NCBI GenBank assembly: GCA_902783745.1
Contig: CACZRY010000052.1
Coordinates: 1-7,096, forward strand
Origin: an uncultured Erysipelotrichaceae bacterium
Lineage (GTDB): Bacteria > Bacillota_I > Bacilli_A > Acholeplasmatales > Anaeroplasmataceae
Direction: 5' to 3'
DNA: 7,096 nucleotides
The position numbers and the translations under genes are program-made. The first letter of the stretch is position 1; each line of letters opens with the position of its first letter. Below are positions 5,394 through 7,096 of this stretch, in pieces. The notes under the pieces are model-generated. The model worked only from the letters and a program-made list of their open reading frames with translations. It was not told where the DNA came from and did no database searches.

Positions 5394-6581
5394 TTATTCA
5401 AGAATTTCAACTACAGAACCAGCACCAACTGTTCTACCACCTTCACGGATTGAGAACTTAGTACCCTTTTCCATAGCGATGTGGTGAATTAATTCAACTG
5501 TCATAGTTGTATTATCACCAGGCATTACCATTTCTGTACCTTCTGGTAAAGTAATGATACCAGTAACGTCTGTTGTACGGAAATAGAATTGAGGACGATA
5601 GTTAGAGAAGAATGCTGTATGACGGCCTCCTTCGTCCTTTGTTAATACGTATACTTGTGCAGTAAACTTGAAGTGAGGTGTAACTGAACCTGGCTTAGCA
5701 AGAACTTGACCTCTTTCAATTTGATCACGGTTGATACCTCTTAATAATGCACCAATGTTATCACCAGCTTCTGCGAAATCAAGAGTCTTTCTGAACATTT
5801 CAAGACCAGTAACAACTGAAGTCTGAGTATCCTTAATACCAACGATTTCAACAGCATCGCCAACCTTAATTTGACCTCTTTCAACACGTCCTGTAGCAAC
5901 TGTACCACGACCAGAAATTGTGAATACATCTTCTATAGGCATTAAGAAAGGCTTAGAATTATCTCTTTCAGGAGTTGGGATATATTCATCAACAGTATCC
6001 ATTAATTCCTGAATCTTAGCTTCCCACTTTGGATCTCCGTTTAATGCACCTAATGCAGAACCACGGATAACTGGAATATCATCTCCAGGGAAACCATATT
6101 CTGATAATAATTCACGAGTTTCCATTTCAACTAAGTCGATTAATTCATCATCATCAACCATATCGCACTTATTTAAGAATACAACGATTGCAGGAACACC
6201 AACTTGACGAGCAAGTAAGATGTGTTCACGAGTTTGAGCCATAGGACCATCAGTTGCAGCGATAACTAAGATACCACCATCCATCTGAGCAGCACCAGTG
6301 ATCATGTTCTTAACATAGTCGGCATGACCTGGGCAGTCAACGTGTGCGTAATGTCTCTTCTCTGTCTCATACTCAACGTGTGCGGTAGAGATTGTGATTC
6401 CACGCTCTCTCTCTTCCGGAGCTTTATCGATATTATCGAATGCTACGAACTCACCAAGACCTAATCTCTCATGTAATGTCTTTGTGATTGCAGCTGTTAA
6501 TGTCGTCTTACCATGGTCTACGTGTCCGATGGTTCCGATATTACAATGTGGTTTGTTTCTCTCAAATTTAGCTTTTGCCAT
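5394..6581 (-). CDS. tuf: Translation elongation factor Tu, apparently mosaic
   Basis: The 395-aa product is a full-length EF-Tu, which as a GTP complex carries aminoacyl-tRNA to the ribosomal A site. All GTPase motifs are intact: GHVDHGKT (19-26), RERGITI switch I (58-64), DCPGH (82-86), NKCD (137-140) and SAL (175-177). Domains II and III follow from about 210 and 302, ending [10 protein letters not shown]. The ATG at 6581-6579 has AAGGAGG 8-10 nt upstream. Residues 1-100 use GAG, ATC, GGA and CAG codons (Glu is GAG in nearly every case) and read like a Lachnospiraceae EF-Tu ([51 protein letters not shown]). From about residue 103 Glu becomes GAA, Gln CAA and Arg CGT, matching the low-GC left part of the window, and the protein reads like another lineage ([39 protein letters not shown]). 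The reading frame is continuous across the change. It has its own promoter and terminator. Confidence 0.97.
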   Translation of the reverse strand: MAKAKFERNKPHCNIGTIGHVDHGKTTLTAAITKTLHERLGLGEFVAFDNIDKAPEERERGITISTAHVEYETEKRHYAHVDCPGHADYVKNMITGAAQMDGGILVIAATDGPMAQTREHILLARQVGVPAIVVFLNKCDMVDDDELIDLVEMETRELLSEYGFPGDDIPVIRGSALGALNGDPKWEAKIQELMDTVDEYIPTPERDNSKPFLMPIEDVFTISGRGTVATGRVERGQIKVGDAVEIVGIKDTQTSVVTGLEMFRKTLDFAEAGDNIGALLRGINRDQIERGQVLAKPGSVTPHFKFTAQVYVLTKDEGGRHTAFFSNYRPQFYFRTTDVTGIITLPEGTEMVMPGDNTTMTVELIHHIAMEKGTKFSIREGGRTVGAGSVVEILE

Positions 6582-6638
6582 TTTGATTTTCCTCCTTAAA
6601 TTCTCGCCGGCAAGGCTTCATTCATTATATAAGTTTGT

Positions 6639-6660
6639 GCCCGGCCGGAATCGACCAGGC
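6639..6660 (-). promoter_or_regulatory. GC-rich hairpin in the tuf leader
   Basis: In the transcript sense GCCTGGTCG (6660-6652) pairs with CGGCCGGGC (6647-6639) over 9 bp (two G-U), with the 4-nt loop ATTC. No T-tract follows, so it is not a terminator. A smaller stem GCGTCC-TGAA-GGATGC lies upstream at about 6683-6698. Both are in the ~120-nt untranslated leader between the tuf promoter and its binding site, and could control mRNA stability or translation. Confidence 0.5.
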
Positions 6661-6707
6661 GATTCTAATCATAGCCAGACTGCATCCTTCAGGACGCATC
6701 TTTTATG

Positions 6708-6736
6708 ATTATATTTCATTTTAAATAGAAATGCAA
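6708..6736 (-). promoter_or_regulatory. Sigma-A promoter of tuf
   Basis: On the minus strand: -35 TTGCAT (6736-6731), 17-bp spacer, perfect -10 TATAAT (6713-6708). It starts 8 nt after the fusA stop, so tuf can be transcribed independently of fusA, with a leader of roughly 120 nt. No fusA terminator is seen before it, so read-through from fusA is also possible. Confidence 0.7.
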
Positions 6737-6743
6737 GCAAAAG

Positions 6744-7096
6744 TTATAGATTCACGTCAAGAACTTTATCCTGCACATTCTTCGGTACTTTTTCATAGTG
6801 ATCAAAGAACATGGAATAATTACCACGACCCTGTGTTTTGGAACGGAGGTCTGTGGAATAGCCGAACATCTCGGACAATGGCACATATCCGTGGACGATC
6901 CTGCCACCCCCCAGTTCTTCCATTCCTTCGATCTTGCCCCGGCGGCTGTTGATATCACCGATCACATCTCCCATGTACTCTTCAGGCATGGTGACGTCCA
7001 CCTTCATGATCGGCTCAAGAAGAACCGGCTCAGCCTTTCTCATAGCAGCTTTAAAGGCCAGAGAACCGGCAACTTTGAAGGCCATCTCTGAAGAAT
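6744..7096 (-). CDS. fusA: Translation elongation factor G, C-terminal part (cut by right window edge)
   Basis: The frame is open from the right edge to the TAA at 6746-6744, giving the last 117 residues ([18 protein letters not shown] onward). [39 protein letters not shown] and [35 protein letters not shown] are the end of domain IV and all of domain V of EF-G, the GTPase that drives ribosomal translocation. About 580 N-terminal residues, including the G domain, lie outside. The apparent ATG at 7085 is internal and not the start. Placement upstream of tuf is the standard str-operon order. The DNA here is much richer in GC than the left 6 kb (codons CTG, GCC, GTG, CGC, AGC), so it seems to come from a different genome background. 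Confidence 0.95.
   Translation of the reverse strand, partial: SSEMAFKVAGSLAFKAAMRKAEPVLLEPIMKVDVTMPEEYMGDVIGDINSRRGKIEGMEELGGGRIVHGYVPLSEMFGYSTDLRSKTQGRGNYSMFFDHYEKVPKNVQDKVLDVNL

Noticed and set aside
6600..6700. A tRNA gene in the fusA-tuf gap
   Set aside because: A T-arm-like and acceptor-like piece is present, but there is no D-arm, no anticodon arm and too little length between the pairing strands for a complete tRNA.
6394..6708. Plus-strand ORF of 104 codons over the tuf start and leader
   Set aside because: It is antisense to the conserved EF-Tu N-terminus and to the tuf promoter region; no binding site or family likeness.
6731..7091. Plus-strand and alternate-frame ORFs over fusA
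   Set aside because: They overlap the conserved EF-G C-terminus in other frames and have no start signals or recognisable protein features.
1..7096. CRISPR array, insertion sequence, phage or defence island
   Set aside because: No regularly spaced repeats, transposase, integrase, terminal inverted repeats or defence-type domains were seen; the genes are mainly housekeeping.

Overview
The left ~6.2 kb is strongly AT-rich, with TTA, GAA, CAA and AGA codons, AT-rich gaps, strong GGAGG-type ribosome binding sites and short hairpin plus T-tract terminators. This fits a low-GC Bacillota, probably a gut Bacilli/Erysipelotrichia-like or uncultured lineage. The standard code applies: stops are TAA and TAG, and Trp is TGG. 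The last ~0.8 kb looks different. It has much higher GC, CTG/GAG/GCC codons and a Lachnospiraceae-like fusA-tuf arrangement. The change falls inside the tuf coding sequence.

Layout, left to right. (1) A minus-strand operon starts with a clear sigma-A promoter (575-603), a 13-bp bulged hairpin leader (528-570), rpsF (bS6) and then ssb, which is cut by the left edge. (2) A second minus-strand operon runs from a promoter in the divergent gap (3168-3196): tatD-family DNase, an extended cation diffusion facilitator (CDF) exporter with an NDDD metal site, and a small lipoprotein, ending at a terminator (630-655). (3) The 230-bp divergent gap 3142-3371 carries promoters in both directions and a palindrome ahead of the rightward gene. 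(4) Two plus-strand genes follow: a six-helix membrane protein of unknown function, with its own terminator, and an enlarged mscL channel gene, also with a strong terminator. (5) Converging on mscL is an unrecognised 147-aa minus-strand gene directly behind the tuf terminator. (6) tuf (EF-Tu) on the minus strand has its own promoter and a structured leader, and is preceded by the 3' end of fusA (EF-G), which runs off the right edge.

The genes are mainly housekeeping: translation (rpsF, tuf, fusA), DNA maintenance (ssb, tatD) and envelope or ion homeostasis (CDF exporter, MscL, membrane protein, lipoprotein). No mobile element, CRISPR array, tRNA or rRNA was found. No stretch longer than 300 bases lacks a gene.

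No convincing novel defence or biosynthetic system is visible. The most important observation is the switch in composition and codon use within tuf, which suggests a chimeric assembly joined through a conserved tuf block, or less likely a real recombination. Secondary points are the oversized MscL, the duplicated C-terminal domain of the CDF protein, and the structured leaders of rpsF and tuf.
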